From AC-32 sp963717725 (GTDB lineage Bacteria > Actinomycetota > Thermoleophilia > Gaiellales > Gaiellaceae): DNA of 38,966 nt. A program made the translations under genes and the position numbers. Location of the stretch: positions 1 to 38,966 of the forward strand of contig CAVQWS010000005.1 of the NCBI GenBank assembly GCA_963717725.1. The letters run 5' to 3'. Positions 38,817-38,966 of the stretch are shown here, piece after piece. The notes under the pieces are model-generated. The model was not told the origin of the DNA. It was given only the letters and a program-made list of their open reading frames with translations, and did no database searches. Each line of letters opens with the position of its first letter. Position 1 is the stretch's first letter.

Positions 38817-38890
38817 GGTGGCGGTAGCTCAGTTGGTAGAGCCCCGGGTTGTGGTCCCGGTGGTCGCGGGTTCGAGTCCCGTCCGCCACC
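38817..38890 (+). tRNA. tRNA-His (GTG anticodon)
   Basis: Acceptor GTGGCGG (38818-38824) pairs with CCGCCAC (38883-38889). The extra G at 38817 opposite C at 38890 is the G-1:C73 identity pair of tRNA-His. The anticodon loop TTGTGGT gives GTG, and the T loop is GTTCGAGTCC. CCA is not encoded. Confidence 0.96.
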
Positions 38891-38900
38891 CCTCGCACCT

Positions 38901-38966
38901 GGCCCCGTAGCTCAGCGGAAGAGCGGCGGACTTCGAATCCGCGCGCGGAGGTTCGACTCCTCCCGG
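38901..38966 (+). tRNA. tRNA-Arg (TCG anticodon), 3' end cut by window
   Basis: Starting GGCCCCGTAGCTCAGCGG, with D arm, anticodon stem GCGGA/TCCGC around loop CTTCGAA (anticodon TCG) and T arm GGAGGTTCGACTCC. The sequence ends inside the 3' acceptor strand at 38966. Confidence 0.9.

Overview
The window is high-GC DNA with tightly packed genes, many GTG starts and ATGA/GTGA stop-start overlaps. Its backbone is the gene order known from Streptomyces and other actinobacteria: tig, clpP, clpX, valS, folC, ndk, mreB, mreC, mreD, mrdA(pbp2), rodA, rne, rplU, rpmA, obg. Here all of these lie on the minus strand and read from right to left. The gene set (MreBCD/PBP2/RodA, an actinobacterial-type RNase E/G, ECF sigma factors, a DUF1349-like surface protein) suggests a deep-branching actinobacterium of the Thermoleophilia type. 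That assignment is inference; no rRNA is present.

Core blocks: cupin and kelch genes, tig-clpP-clpX (33.2-38.4 kb); valS-folC-small TM gene-zinc ribbon gene-ndk-two methyltransferases-maf (24.9-31.5 kb); mreB-mreC-mreD-pbp2-rodA (15.5-21.3 kb); rne (6.6-9.2 kb); rplU-rpmA-obg (1-1.0 kb). They cover protein folding and turnover, tRNA charging, folate and nucleotide metabolism, cell elongation, RNA decay and ribosome assembly. Three tRNA genes (Leu-TAG, His-GTG and a truncated Arg-TCG) close the right end.

Four accessory blocks interrupt the backbone, and nearly every plus-strand gene lies in them. (1) 1.0-6.5 kb, between rplU and rne: an atypical LuxR-type regulator, a membrane protein, a multiply frameshifted surface-protein gene, and a two-gene exopolysaccharide operon. 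(2) 9.3-15.4 kb, between rne and rodA: VOC, GNAT, peptidase E, GFA, cupin, RibD-like and epoxide-hydrolase genes, with several gene remnants. (3) 21.3-24.8 kb, between mreB and maf: a cassette with a cupredoxin lipoprotein, two membrane proteins, an exported His/Met-rich protein, an ECF sigma factor and its zinc anti-sigma. (4) 31.5-33.2 kb, between valS and clpX: two membrane proteins.

The most interesting region is block 3. A 14-base motif plus a GACAC element at fixed spacing precedes both halves of the cassette, consistent with autoregulated ECF promoters. The first gene's ribosome-binding site lies in a perfect 9-bp inverted repeat. The right edge of the cassette ends inside a diverged copy of the maf 3' end, which looks like an insertion or duplication scar. 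Four genes carry apparent frameshifts (obg, the surface protein, a VOC fragment, an epoxide hydrolase). Because obg is usually essential, sequence error has to be excluded there.
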